This document shows, piece after piece, positions 17,305-26,472 of a DNA stretch of 64,000 nucleotides. The first letter of the stretch is position 1; each line of letters begins with the position of its first letter. The position numbers and the translations under genes were made by a program. The DNA lies in NCBI RefSeq assembly GCF_052072235.1, contig NZ_CM125436.1, positions 2,288,001 through 2,352,000 of the forward strand, read 5' to 3'. The DNA comes from Brevibacillus_D fluminis_A. Lineage in GTDB: Bacteria; Bacillota; Bacilli; Brevibacillales; Brevibacillaceae. The notes under the pieces were generated by a model. The model was given only the letters and a program-made list of their open reading frames with translations. It was not told the origin of the DNA and ran no database searches.

Positions 17305-18217
17305 ACAAGCCGCCCATGGAAAGGTACCGCTCGCCGGAGTCTGCGCACACGGCGAGCACTTTTTTGCCCGGCCCCATTTTGGCTGCAAGCAGCATCGCCG
17401 CATAGACCGACGCACCGGAAGAAGGTCCGACCAGAATCGCTTCCTTGCGGGCAAGCTCGCGCGTCGTTTCCAATGCTTGCTCATCGGTAATCTGGATGAT
17501 TTCGTCGTAAATGTTTACGTTCAAAATTTCCGGAATGAAACCGGGGCTCGTGCCGACCACTTTGTGCGGGCCAGGCTCGCCGCCGGACAGAACAGGAGAA
17601 CTCGCAGGCTCGACGACTGCGATAAACAAATTCGGCAAATGCTCGCGCAGCGCTTCGCCCGTACCGGTGATCGTGCCGCCTGTGCCGGCCGTCGCGACAA
17701 ATCCGTCGAGCGCTCCATCCATCTGCTGCAAAATTTCCAGTGCGGTGGAACGGCGGTGTGCGTCCGGATTGAAGCGGTTGCGGAACTGCATCGGCATGAA
17801 GCTGTTCGGGATTTGCGCCAGCAGCTCTTGCGCTTTGCGGATCGAGCCCGGCATCTTCTGGTCGCCAGGCGTCAGCACGACTTCCGCTCCGTACGCCTGC
17901 AAAATATGAATCCGCTCTTTCGTCATCGTGTCCGGCATGACAATGATGGCTTTGTACCCCTTCACGGCAGCGGTCATCGCCAAACCGATTCCGGTGTTTC
18001 CGCTGGTCGGCTCGATGATCGTCGCCCCCGGCTTCAATTCCCCCAACGCCTCCGCCTGGCGAATCATTTCATAGGCGGCCCGATCCTTCACACTGCCGCT
18101 CGGGTTATATTTTTCCAATTTTACATAGACGTCCGCCATCTCTTCGGTAACGACACGCTGCAGCCGAACGACAGGGGTTTGCCCGATCAATTCGCCCATA
18201 TTTGAAACGATATGCAT
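17297..18217 (-). CDS. cysK: Cysteine synthase (O-acetylserine sulfhydrylase)
   Basis: This PLP enzyme makes cysteine from O-acetylserine and sulfide. It has the PLP lysine in NPSGSVKDRAA, the substrate loop TSGNTGIG, the phosphate loop GTGGTITG and the late SGERYLS. At 306 residues it has the normal size. ATG 18217 follows GAAGGAGTGG. The start of the ORF further upstream at 18283 has no ribosome site. It is divergent from dgk. Confidence 0.92.
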   Translation of the reverse strand: MHIVSNMGELIGQTPVVRLQRVVTEEMADVYVKLEKYNPSGSVKDRAAYEMIRQAEALGELKPGATIIEPTSGNTGIGLAMTAAVKGYKAIIVMPDTMTKERIHILQAYGAEVVLTPGDQKMPGSIRKAQELLAQIPNSFMPMQFRNRFNPDAHRRSTALEILQQMDGALDGFVATAGTGGTITGTGEALREHLPNLFIAVVEPASSPVLSGGEPGPHKVVGTSPGFIPEILNVNIYDEIIQITDEQALETTRELARKEAILVGPSSGASVYAAMLLAAKMGPGKKVLAVCADSGERYLSMGGLFN

Positions 18218-18309
18218 GTCCAACCACTCCTTCCTCGATATGTAGTCGCGTTTGTGTGAAAAGTCATAATCCCATAATAACACATCGGAATTTAAGAATT
18301 AAGACGGTT

Positions 18310-18338
18310 TCGACAAAAAAATACAAGCGTGGTACAAT
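18310..18338 (+). promoter_or_regulatory. Sigma-A promoter of dgk-dck
   Basis: TCGACA (18310-18315) and TACAAT (18333-18338) are separated by 17 bp, 44 bp before the dgk start. Confidence 0.55.
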
Positions 18339-18382
18339 AATACTTCGGTTTTTGTTACGAATAGAGGGGGAACACAAGGTAC

Positions 18383-19015
18383 ATGGATTCCGTTTTCATC
18401 ACCGTCGAAGGGCCGATCGGGGTCGGCAAAACTTCGTTGTCGCATGCGATCAGCCAGGAGTGCGGATTTCAACTTCTGGAGGAAATTGTCTACGAAAATC
18501 CGTTTCTTGGCAAGTTTTACGAAAATATTGCGGAATGGAGCTTCCAGCTGGAAATGTTTTTCTTGTGCAACCGGTACAAACAGCTGCAGGACATCCATGA
18601 GCAATACTTGCACAAAGGAATCTCTGTCGTCTCTGATTACAACATTTTCAAGAATACGATTTTTGCCAAACGGACGCTTGGCAACCGAAACCTGCCGAAG
18701 TTTTTGCAAATCTATGATATTCTGACACAGGACATGCCGCAATCCCATCTGGTCGTCTATTTGTCTGCCAGCATTGATACGGTGATGAATCGGATCGCCA
18801 TGCGCGGCCGCGATATCGAGCGCAACATCAAGCGTGAATACATGGAGCAGCTCATTGCCGATTATGATGAGTTTTTCCGCGAGTTCCAGCTGCGCCATCC
18901 CGACACGCCGGTATTGACAATCGATTGCGATGCGCTTGATTACGTGCACCGCCCGCAAGACCTTGCCCACGTAATGGGAAAAATGAAGGAACAACTTCAG
19001 CTGATAAGGGGTTAG
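18383..19015 (+). CDS. dgk: Deoxyguanosine kinase
   Basis: This 210-residue deoxynucleoside kinase salvages purine deoxynucleosides to dNMP. It has the P-loop EGPIGVGKTSL, the WSFQLEMFFLCNRYKQL helix and the RGRDIE lid, and reads like B. subtilis Dgk (YaaG) along its length. It is followed without gap by a second kinase, the same dgk-dck order as in Bacillus. Confidence 0.92.
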   Translation: MDSVFITVEGPIGVGKTSLSHAISQECGFQLLEEIVYENPFLGKFYENIAEWSFQLEMFFLCNRYKQLQDIHEQYLHKGISVVSDYNIFKNTIFAKRTLGNRNLPKFLQIYDILTQDMPQSHLVVYLSASIDTVMNRIAMRGRDIERNIKREYMEQLIADYDEFFREFQLRHPDTPVLTIDCDALDYVHRPQDLAHVMGKMKEQLQLIRG

Positions 19016-19023
19016 TGACTGTT

Positions 19024-19716
19024 ATGGCAACGTTTCAAAAAAGTCTTATTCGTGAAAAGTACGGAATTCCTCATGATGCCGTCATCACCGTCGGCGGTAC
19101 GGTGGGGGTGGGCAAATCCACTTTCACCCGCGCTTTGGCCGATCTGCTCGGCTTCCGCGTCTCTGTGGAAAAAGTAGACGGGAATCCGTATTTGGAACGC
19201 TTCTATGACGATTTTGCCCGTTGGAGCTTTCATTTGCAAATCTATTTTCTGGCGGAACGCTTCAAGGAGCAGAAGCGCATGTTTGAATATGGCGGTGGCT
19301 TCGTCCAGGATCGCTCGATTTATGAGGATACCGGGATTTTTGCCAAAATGCTGTATGAGCAAGGCCGGATGAGCGAGGATGACTATCAGACGTATACCCA
19401 GCTGTTCGAGGCGATGGTGATGACGCCATACTTCCCGCATCCTGATCTGTTGATTTATTTGGAAGGCAGCTTTGACGAAATCATCGATCGCGTCCATGAG
19501 CGTGGCCGTCCGATGGAGCAGCAGACGCCAACGCAATATTGGCAAGATTTGTTCAGCCGGTACGACAAATGGATCGACTCCTTCACGGCTTGTCCGGTTC
19601 TGCGAATCAGCATTCATGAATATGATATTTTGAATAATAGTGGCTCCGTCGAGGTCGTTCTGGAGCGCGCAGCGGAAAAGATCAAGCAGCTTCGCGCGGT
19701 TCGCCGGAACGGGTAA
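19024..19716 (+). CDS. dck: Deoxyadenosine/deoxycytidine kinase
   Basis: This is the second deoxynucleoside kinase, about 230 residues, with P-loop GGTVGVGKSTF, WSFHLQIYFLAERFKEQ, the QDRSIYED (DRS) motif and RGRPMEQ lid. It phosphorylates dA/dC in the Bacillus orthologue. ATG 19024 is 12 bases from AAGGGG; GTG 19015, overlapping the dgk stop, is closer to it and is the alternative start. Dgk and Dck act together in salvage. Confidence 0.9.
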   Translation: MATFQKSLIREKYGIPHDAVITVGGTVGVGKSTFTRALADLLGFRVSVEKVDGNPYLERFYDDFARWSFHLQIYFLAERFKEQKRMFEYGGGFVQDRSIYEDTGIFAKMLYEQGRMSEDDYQTYTQLFEAMVMTPYFPHPDLLIYLEGSFDEIIDRVHERGRPMEQQTPTQYWQDLFSRYDKWIDSFTACPVLRISIHEYDILNNSGSVEVVLERAAEKIKQLRAVRRNG

Positions 19717-19799
19717 TGATGGTGAAGGGAAAGCTTCTTCTTGCGGCGAATACAAGGGGAAGCTTTTTTTGGCATGTAACGAGCTGCAGAAAGGAAGGG

Positions 19800-20417
19800 A
19801 TGGCTGTGAAATTGTTCCATTATCACCATTGGACACCTGCTGTGGAGGAGACGGAAAACTTTTACCGGGACCGTGGGTTCCATGTGACACTGCGCACCGG
19901 AAAAGCAAACGGCGCTTTCCAGCGTTTTGACCCGCCGCTTGCGTGGGCGGATTTTCGCGAGCAAGGGGTCATGTTTCGCATCATTGAAATGGTCAGAGGG
20001 CAGATCAATGTGACGTTCGGTTTTGGCAAAAAGAATCGGTTTGACCATATCGGGTTTCTCGTAACCGAGGGAGCGCGCGCTGCAATTTGTGCGCGGGCGG
20101 AAGCATGGGGATGGGAGGTTGAGCGGGGGGAGCGCAGAACGTTCGTCTACACCCCGTATCGGTTCAAGGTCGAGCTGCAAACGCGTCCAGACGCTGTCGA
20201 TGCGGCCGATGGAACGGAAATCGCGCAAATGGTGATGGGGCATAAAGAAGTCGACGTGCCGGATCGTTTGCGTCAGCTGCTCGATGATCCGCTGGAACAG
20301 CTTTCGTTCGTAACGTCCGGGCAGACGGGAATTATTGAGGTAATGCTTTCGGGAGCGGAAGCGGTGAGCGGGGTTGATCCTTGTGGCGTGCGGTTGGTGG
20401 ATTCCAGCGAGAGTTAG
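19800..20417 (+). CDS. VOC/glyoxalase-fold protein
   Basis: This 205-residue protein begins at ATG 19800 after AAGGAAGGG. It has two beta-alpha-beta-beta-beta style modules in residues 1-125 with possible metal ligands (H in FHYHHWT, H in RFDHIGFLV, E in KVELQT), as in glyoxalase and dioxygenase relatives. The C-terminal 80 residues are extra. The substrate is unknown. It is downstream of dck but 83 bp apart, so co-transcription is not certain. Confidence 0.7.
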   Translation: MAVKLFHYHHWTPAVEETENFYRDRGFHVTLRTGKANGAFQRFDPPLAWADFREQGVMFRIIEMVRGQINVTFGFGKKNRFDHIGFLVTEGARAAICARAEAWGWEVERGERRTFVYTPYRFKVELQTRPDAVDAADGTEIAQMVMGHKEVDVPDRLRQLLDDPLEQLSFVTSGQTGIIEVMLSGAEAVSGVDPCGVRLVDSSES

Positions 20418-20435
20418 GGCTGAATAAATGAAAAT

Positions 20436-20501
20436 GCACCTGTTAATCCCATCAGATCGGTCCCTAACGTATACCGATGGCTGCGGTTAACAGGTGCTTT
20501 T
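20436..20501. terminator. Bidirectional terminator between VOC gene and nuclease operon
   Basis: GCACCTGTTAA (20436-20446) pairs with TTAACAGGTGC (20487-20497) and T residues follow. The loop contains a second, imperfect stem (CCATCAGATCGGT with ACCGATGG). It separates convergent genes. Confidence 0.6.
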
Positions 20502-20538
20502 CACGGTTTTTCATTGATTGGAGGAGCTTACTTCAGCT

Positions 20539-22353
20539 TTAGCGGTTCATGTTCGTGTAGCGGTCCATAATATTGTTTATCGCATTCAACAGTTCCTTGT
20601 CCATATGTGCCGTGCTGTGTCCCGGGCTAATATTGACAAAACGTATTTGAAAGTCGCCTTCAAAAGCGATGGGTTTCTCCGTTTCATACTCGGTAGGATA
20701 CGATACCCAAACTTCAGATACCGGATTCACATATTTGTGAAAATGAGGATTGGCACTTGCCCCAAAGAGAAAGGGAGAACGGCAGTTGTTGCCGTATGCA
20801 ATGAGTTGACTCATCGTATTCGAACGTGTTTTCGCATTAACGCTCGCGTCATTCCAGATCCATCGACGAGCCCGGTATTTGAACTCCAGTATGATGCTCC
20901 CTATATAAATTTCTTCTCGAAAAACATCAATTCGTCCATCTGGCCGATTGTTTAGTGCGGTTGTATACAAGGGATGCCTGTCGATCGTAGTGAGATGGCT
21001 TTGCTTGGGCATTTCGCTATCGTAAACAAGATGCAATGTGATATCACCGTTTCGACACACAATTTTTGTATCGCTGGGCAGAGTGGGAATCAGCAGGCGT
21101 TGGCTACTGAAATCCAGATCGAATATCCAGCCGCAGACGGCTTCGTAATTTAGCCCTCGAGTCAGGACCTTAATGATTTGCAAAAAGCTCCAGATTTCAT
21201 ACAATTTATCCGTTCGTTTCCATTGATAAGAAAATGAGCTATCCAGAGCAACTTCAAATTTTTCATAGCGCAGTTCTCTATATAATAAAAACAGCGAGCG
21301 ATAGCGATGGTCACTCGATAATACGTGTGGAATCGAGTGAGGTTTTCGATTGGATACCAGATCGTACCATGGAGCTGATTTAATCATCGATAGTCCGGTT
21401 TTCATTTTTTTTGCCAACTCGACAAAGCGGGATAATTCGGAACTCACCTGCTTCTTTACACGGATCACAGCTTTTGTGTTTTCCTGAAAGTCATATTGTT
21501 CCAAGCTAGTAATCTCTTCTTTCAATTCAGCAAGATAATTTTCTAGTGACAACATAAATTCATTCACGATTTGTTCAATATATCGTGTCATGTATTTTAC
21601 CCAACGATTTTCTGGTAAATCGTAGTTCATTTGACGGGTGGGAACTTTGAGTGATTCCAAATATTGGGGATGACGCAAACGATTGCGAATGGTTTCCTCG
21701 TCCACCATTTTAGCCCGCTCGGTAGGCACAAAGCGATATTCCTTCTTAATCCGATAATTTACCTTCATATAAAGGTCCGACAGTGCACCCATGAAAGCGG
21801 GAAAGGCTCTCTTTATCAAGATAAACTGCATGAGTAGCCTGGGTGGTAATTTTTCCATGTAGGACGATCCGATCCCCAAGTTCTTGCGAATAAAATCTTG
21901 AGCAAGACCACGCAATTCATTTTCCACTTCATTCCGCATCAGTTCCCATTGCGAGGTGTTAATCTGTTTTGGATGTACAATCAGAATCGTATAGTAAAGC
22001 CGGGAGTCAACCTGAACCTTAATCATGTACTTTCCTGGAATGAGCGGATAAAAGTCGTTATAGTCAAACAGCAGAATAGGCTCAGGAGATGGAGGGAGAA
22101 AAACTCCCCCTTTTTCATCCAATTCTACAGACCTTTCCGGTAATACTTCTAGCCCGTCCATATACATTTTCGCGTTTACATCGGTTGCTTGAAAATGGAC
22201 ATACAAACGCTTGTTTTCTACGACAGTGACAAAAGAATGGTCGTCTTGCTGACAGGCGCCGCTTTCATTCTCAAAAAAGAAGGGTACTTCAGCGGACTGA
22301 TGATCTTGTTCAAATGCTAAACGAAAGGGCACGAGACTAGACGGTATAGCCAT
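20539..22353 (-). CDS. DUF2357 protein with PD-(D/E)XK nuclease domain (McrC-like partner)
   Basis: This 604-residue protein is the last gene of the three-gene operon. The N-terminal half is a beta-rich then helical DUF2357-like region. The C-terminal part has a PD-(D/E)XK nuclease core, with D476 in GRIDVF and E490-x-K492 in ILEFKYR, the arrangement expected for an active metal-dependent nuclease (PDDEXK_7/DUF524 type, COG1700). Such proteins are known companions of McrB-like NTPases in defence islands. The start overlaps the AAA+ gene by 17 bp. The region is visibly AT-richer than its surroundings. Restriction of modified or phage DNA (or RNA) is inferred. Confidence 0.85.
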   Translation of the reverse strand: MAIPSSLVPFRLAFEQDHQSAEVPFFFENESGACQQDDHSFVTVVENKRLYVHFQATDVNAKMYMDGLEVLPERSVELDEKGGVFLPPSPEPILLFDYNDFYPLIPGKYMIKVQVDSRLYYTILIVHPKQINTSQWELMRNEVENELRGLAQDFIRKNLGIGSSYMEKLPPRLLMQFILIKRAFPAFMGALSDLYMKVNYRIKKEYRFVPTERAKMVDEETIRNRLRHPQYLESLKVPTRQMNYDLPENRWVKYMTRYIEQIVNEFMLSLENYLAELKEEITSLEQYDFQENTKAVIRVKKQVSSELSRFVELAKKMKTGLSMIKSAPWYDLVSNRKPHSIPHVLSSDHRYRSLFLLYRELRYEKFEVALDSSFSYQWKRTDKLYEIWSFLQIIKVLTRGLNYEAVCGWIFDLDFSSQRLLIPTLPSDTKIVCRNGDITLHLVYDSEMPKQSHLTTIDRHPLYTTALNNRPDGRIDVFREEIYIGSIILEFKYRARRWIWNDASVNAKTRSNTMSQLIAYGNNCRSPFLFGASANPHFHKYVNPVSEVWVSYPTEYETEKPIAFEGDFQIRFVNISPGHSTAHMDKELLNAINNIMDRYTNMNR

Positions 22354-24340
22354 TGATTTTCAACTCTCTTGTCTTTTGATCAATGATTTTTCTTGACTCG
22401 GTAAAAGGGGATAAATCGTGATAACGATCAAGAATTTCTAAAAGTGACCCTCCGGTTACTTTGCCAGTATGTAAATCGATTGTGCCGAGCAATGCCTGAA
22501 GCTGTTCTTCCGATCCTCTAAGTTTCGTGAGAATTCGTTGTACGATTTGCTTGTCTAGTGCGTCGCTTGACGTAAAATAAGAGGTTTTGGGCAAGTTTTT
22601 CATGTAGTTGTCAATTTGTTTTACAATTCTTGGGCCAACGCCCAAATTCGTATTAACTGTCTGAAAGGCTTGATGAATATCCCAAAACAGATGTACCTCC
22701 TGATCGGAGAGGGAAAAACCGTTTTCTGTGCTTTTAAAGCTTCGGAAGACGTCTAGGGAATATGGCTCCCGTTTCTGATTTTTCTTTTCGTCCTTTAACT
22801 CCTTTAACCCGATAAACGGCATAATCTCGAGCGAAATCACATTGGCTCGGTCCAACACTTTGTCGCTGAAATGGTACGTACTTTCATCCAGGTTCACCGT
22901 ACCGACGAAGATAACGTTGTCCCCGATTGGAATCGTTGGTGGGTATTGCGCAGAATTGTATAACTTGGCTTCAAGGTCGTCATTATAGAGCCGGAGAATC
23001 CGGCGGCTCGGCTCCAGTTCAAGAACCGATAAAAATTGTGAAAAGTAGTGTTCGACGCGGGCCAAATTCATTTCATCAAAGCAAATGATGTACAGCTTGT
23101 TGTTTTTGTTTTCATCATTTTTGGCGTTTATTAACGTATTGATCATGCCGGAATCACCAGGCCGGTACACCATATGCAATGAATCGACAAATCCGACCAA
23201 ATCAGCGTCGTCGCTCCATGATGGCCGCACGGGAATGATGTTCAATTGCGAATCATCCATTCCTAATGCTCTGCTATATGCTTGCACAAGCTTTGATTTT
23301 CCGGTTCCACTCATCCCGGCAAGAATCGTCAGTGTACTGGATTTAAGCGAGGTGTGAAAATTTAATAGGTCTCTTTTCTGGTACTGCAAGCCCATATCGC
23401 GCGTAATCGAATAAAATAATTCCAAAAATCTGGTTTCTTCCGAGCTGGACAGGTGATCAGATGCAGGAACTGCCGGTTCCGGTGCTTCCTGGGCAAGCGG
23501 TTGGGCAGCTTCTTCTGTCACGGGATCAGATAATTCCATCGTGGTGGCGGCGATTTCAACGGCTGCCGAAGTGGTTGACCCGATTTCTGTATCCTGTAAA
23601 ACCCCAGCCTGGTGCAGTTCAGAGGATATTCGCGTGTATGTGTTCAACTCGATAAACATAATGTCTTTCTCCTCGTGGCAATTATCAAACCACTCGCTGC
23701 TGACGGATATGTTTTTCAAAGGCTCTTTGTATGAAAAGCAAAATCCACCAAATGCATATTGGTGTTTATCAAACTCTCCTATTACTTCAAAACGGGTATC
23801 ATCATGCTTCCATAAAACAAAAGAAGGTGTGTCATCCGGTTCTGTAGAGATATAGTCTATTTTACCGACGAATTTTTTGGTCAGTAAGCGTGTCTGGAAG
23901 TCCTCGAAAGAAAGCTTGTGGTGTTTTGTACTGAAGATAGGAACGGGCATGAGCGTGATTTTATCATGATAACTGTCCCATTTTGGAATTAAGCGAGCTT
24001 CTTTCGCCAGGTAAACTTCATTTTGGCCCAGGTTCACCTTTCGCGTTGGACGAAAAATCAATAAATTGTCACGCAAAAAATCACGTAAAGCTTCTTCACG
24101 CTCATCATCGCTCTTGTTGTACTGATCTTCAAATCCGTACCGATGAAGCTCAGAGGCATAGCAGGTAAATAAGCGAACATCCGGAAAGGTCTCAGGAGTT
24201 TGGGAGATGACCTTTATTAGAAATTGGATACTGTTTTGTCGATTGACGAACACTGCAAATGGTTTGCCGGTTGTTTCACTTACATAATCGTTATCTGCCA
24301 AAACTCCTACCAAATCGATATCCCAGTTTTTTATTGTCAC
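22337..24340 (-). CDS. McrB-like AAA+ NTPase
   Basis: This 667-residue protein has an N-terminal region (1-250) of unknown fold that probably recognises the target, a Pro/Ala/Glu-rich linker (about 255-295) and a McrB-clade AAA+ domain: Walker A GMSGTGKS with K348, Walker B FDEMN with D422-E423, and TVNLDES around N483 followed by DKVLDRANVI. McrB is a GTPase motor that powers its McrC nuclease; the NTP used here cannot be told by eye. It lies between the coiled-coil gene (11-bp gap) and the nuclease gene (17-bp overlap), so the three are one transcription and assembly unit. Confidence 0.88.
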   Translation of the reverse strand: MTIKNWDIDLVGVLADNDYVSETTGKPFAVFVNRQNSIQFLIKVISQTPETFPDVRLFTCYASELHRYGFEDQYNKSDDEREEALRDFLRDNLLIFRPTRKVNLGQNEVYLAKEARLIPKWDSYHDKITLMPVPIFSTKHHKLSFEDFQTRLLTKKFVGKIDYISTEPDDTPSFVLWKHDDTRFEVIGEFDKHQYAFGGFCFSYKEPLKNISVSSEWFDNCHEEKDIMFIELNTYTRISSELHQAGVLQDTEIGSTTSAAVEIAATTMELSDPVTEEAAQPLAQEAPEPAVPASDHLSSSEETRFLELFYSITRDMGLQYQKRDLLNFHTSLKSSTLTILAGMSGTGKSKLVQAYSRALGMDDSQLNIIPVRPSWSDDADLVGFVDSLHMVYRPGDSGMINTLINAKNDENKNNKLYIICFDEMNLARVEHYFSQFLSVLELEPSRRILRLYNDDLEAKLYNSAQYPPTIPIGDNVIFVGTVNLDESTYHFSDKVLDRANVISLEIMPFIGLKELKDEKKNQKREPYSLDVFRSFKSTENGFSLSDQEVHLFWDIHQAFQTVNTNLGVGPRIVKQIDNYMKNLPKTSYFTSSDALDKQIVQRILTKLRGSEEQLQALLGTIDLHTGKVTGGSLLEILDRYHDLSPFTESRKIIDQKTRELKINGYTV

Positions 24341-24351
24341 GAATAGCCCTC

Positions 24352-25431
24352 CTAGTTTACGTATTTTTGAATTTCGATAAAATTCGAGAACGTGTGCAAT
24401 TGCTCTTTCGGGACAACATTTTGCACAAATGATTGTTGTCTGGCAGGCACCTTATAGGACAAAAGCCAGACTTGATCGATTCCTTGCAGACTTTCTTCAT
24501 TTAATTTCGTTTCAATGTCACGATTTTCAATGATCACCACATCAAAACGTGTCCAATTCCTAATACTGGTATTTTGCGGATTTCCAATCATTAAGACTTT
24601 TGTTTTTTGCGGGGCTTCATTTGAGAGGGAAGCAGCTTCCTTTTGACGGGTTTCCAATGCGTCATGATTTGGATGAGAGGCGGTCGGTTTCTCTTTTATC
24701 GTCATGCAAAGCGCATGCAAGCGTGATATTTCTGCCGCGTTTTCTTTAAGCAGTTGTTGAGCGCGGTTTAACTCGTCCATGACCTTCTCTTTGTTTTGCT
24801 CACTCTGCTTGAGGGCCGATTCCAAGTCTCTGCACCGCTTGTCGCTTTCTTTCTTGTCTAGTCTTGCCTTTGATTTTGTGTCTTCCAATTCTTTCTGTAA
24901 TTCTTTCAATTTTTGTTTGTACTCGTCGTTTTTGTCCTGGGCTAGTTTTAATTTTTTTCGTTCCTGGGACAAGAGGAGATTGAGTTGCTGCAATTCTTCA
25001 TTGATATTTTTGGAAGATTCGGTTACTGCCAGCGTGCTTGGCTCTTCATTCCCGCGTTCGGAGGGTGATTTTTCGATCTCATTAAAAATGTCATGCGCTT
25101 TTTGGAGAAGCGAATGATCATTCGATGCGATCAGAACAGCAATGACTCGTAGCAAGTAATCGGAGCGGTTTCGAATCTGCGCGGTCAATTGCTCAGCCGT
25201 ATACTCCTGGTATGTAGAATTGCCTTCGGCGTGCTCCTTGACTTTTTCCATGTAAGTCACAAAATTTCTGGGTGCAAGCAAGGCTTGTAACAGTTTCGGT
25301 CGCTGCAACCTCATGGTGTCCAATGTAACAGTTCGAAACCCTGGGACCCTGAGATTAAGTAGTTTGGCAAATTGAAACAGATCTTCATTTGACGAGATTT
25401 CCAATGTTTTTCGAAAGAGATCCTTATCCAC
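24352..25431 (-). CDS. Coiled-coil protein of the McrBC-like operon
   Basis: This 359-residue protein is the first gene of the operon. Residues 1-130 are helical, about 142-245 form a strong Lys/Glu/Gln-rich coiled coil, and 277-359 look like a small Rossmann-like domain (KVLMIGNPQN, FDVVIIENRDIE, GIDQVWLLSYKVP) similar in outline to DUF2325. I do not recognise a characterised homologue. In McrBC-related CoCoNuT systems, coiled-coil partners accompany the NTPase; this may be a comparable sensor or effector. Position and tight spacing argue it belongs to the system. Confidence 0.75.
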   Translation of the reverse strand: MDKDLFRKTLEISSNEDLFQFAKLLNLRVPGFRTVTLDTMRLQRPKLLQALLAPRNFVTYMEKVKEHAEGNSTYQEYTAEQLTAQIRNRSDYLLRVIAVLIASNDHSLLQKAHDIFNEIEKSPSERGNEEPSTLAVTESSKNINEELQQLNLLLSQERKKLKLAQDKNDEYKQKLKELQKELEDTKSKARLDKKESDKRCRDLESALKQSEQNKEKVMDELNRAQQLLKENAAEISRLHALCMTIKEKPTASHPNHDALETRQKEAASLSNEAPQKTKVLMIGNPQNTSIRNWTRFDVVIIENRDIETKLNEESLQGIDQVWLLSYKVPARQQSFVQNVVPKEQLHTFSNFIEIQKYVN

Positions 25432-25770
25432 AAGCTACCCTCCGCAATTCATCTAAAATGGAATCATAAGCATTTGGATTTCATAGGTCAAATTTCATAA
25501 TTTCAACTTCCTTTACCAAATGAATCGTTTATCTTTCCAAATTGTATTATAACTTCTGTTTAGCCAGACTACCAACTTCTTTTCGATCGTGAAATATTTT
25601 TTAAGTACAGCAGATAAAAAGAAATTGGGAACCGAAAGCGAGACTTTCTACCCTTATGGCTTTTTGTTGTTTATCATTTTTTATTATATTTTATACAATT
25701 TCTTGAAAATTAATTTTACAATAAAAGAATATTTACACTTTTAGAAAAAGTTTTTGGAGGATTCATCGTA
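25432..25770. other. AT-rich divergent intergenic region
   Basis: These 339 bp separate the McrBC-like operon from the ABC exporter. I see no ORF. It contains the minus-strand promoter listed separately, a poorly defined plus-strand promoter near 25700-25745 and GGAGG just before the exporter start. Base composition differs strongly from the flanks. Confidence 0.6.
25546..25575 (-). promoter_or_regulatory. Promoter of the McrBC-like operon
   Basis: On the minus strand TTGGTA (25570-25575) and a perfect TATAAT (25546-25551) are 18 bp apart, about 115 bp before the first gene of the operon. Confidence 0.5.
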
Positions 25771-26472
25771 ATGGAGACGTTTTTGCTAGAGACGAAGCAG
25801 GTGAAGCGGGTTTTCGGGAATGGCAGCGGCGCGGTCACCGCATTGCAGGATGTCAGTATCAAGGTGCCAAAAGGCCGGCTGCTCGTATTGAAGGGAAGGT
25901 CAGGTTCAGGCAAGACAACCTTGCTGAATTTGCTTGGCGGTCTGGACCGGCCGACAGAAGGGGAGGTTTATTTTGAACAGAAAGTGCTTTCAAACATGTC
26001 CGAGACGGCACGTACCGAGCTTCGGCGGCGGCGCATCGGCTTTATTTTTCAGTCATTCGGGCTGGTACCGCTGTTATCGGCAGCGGAAAATGTAGAGTTC
26101 GGCCTGCGGCTCGCGGGAGTTGCCCGCAGCGAATGGCAGAGCCGTACGGCGGAAGCGCTGGAATTGGTCGGTCTCGGCAAGCGGGGCAGCCATCGTCCCT
26201 TTGAGATGTCAGGGGGCGAACAGCAGCGCTGCGCGATCGCCCGTGCGCTTGCTGCTCGTCCGCCGCTGATTTTGGCGGATGAGCCGACAGCGGAGCTGGA
26301 CACCAGGACGGGGAGTAAAATCGTGGCGCTTTTTCGCGAATGGATCGCCAAAGAAGGCGTGACGATTTTGATGACGACCCATGACCCGGCGATCATGGAA
26401 GCGGCAGATGATGTGTACGAGCTGGAAGACGGTCGGATCAAGGGAGGGAACATCGATGAAGCCAAACGCTGA
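25771..26472 (+). CDS. ABC transporter ATPase (MacB/LolD type)
   Basis: This 233-residue ATPase has Walker A GRSGSGKTT, Q-loop FQSFGLVP, signature MSGGEQQR and Walker B LILADEPTAELD. It is the first of two ATPases in this exporter cluster. GGAGG lies 12 bases before ATG 25771. Its stop overlaps the adaptor lipoprotein gene by 17 bp. Confidence 0.9.
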   Translation: METFLLETKQVKRVFGNGSGAVTALQDVSIKVPKGRLLVLKGRSGSGKTTLLNLLGGLDRPTEGEVYFEQKVLSNMSETARTELRRRRIGFIFQSFGLVPLLSAAENVEFGLRLAGVARSEWQSRTAEALELVGLGKRGSHRPFEMSGGEQQRCAIARALAARPPLILADEPTAELDTRTGSKIVALFREWIAKEGVTILMTTHDPAIMEAADDVYELEDGRIKGGNIDEAKR

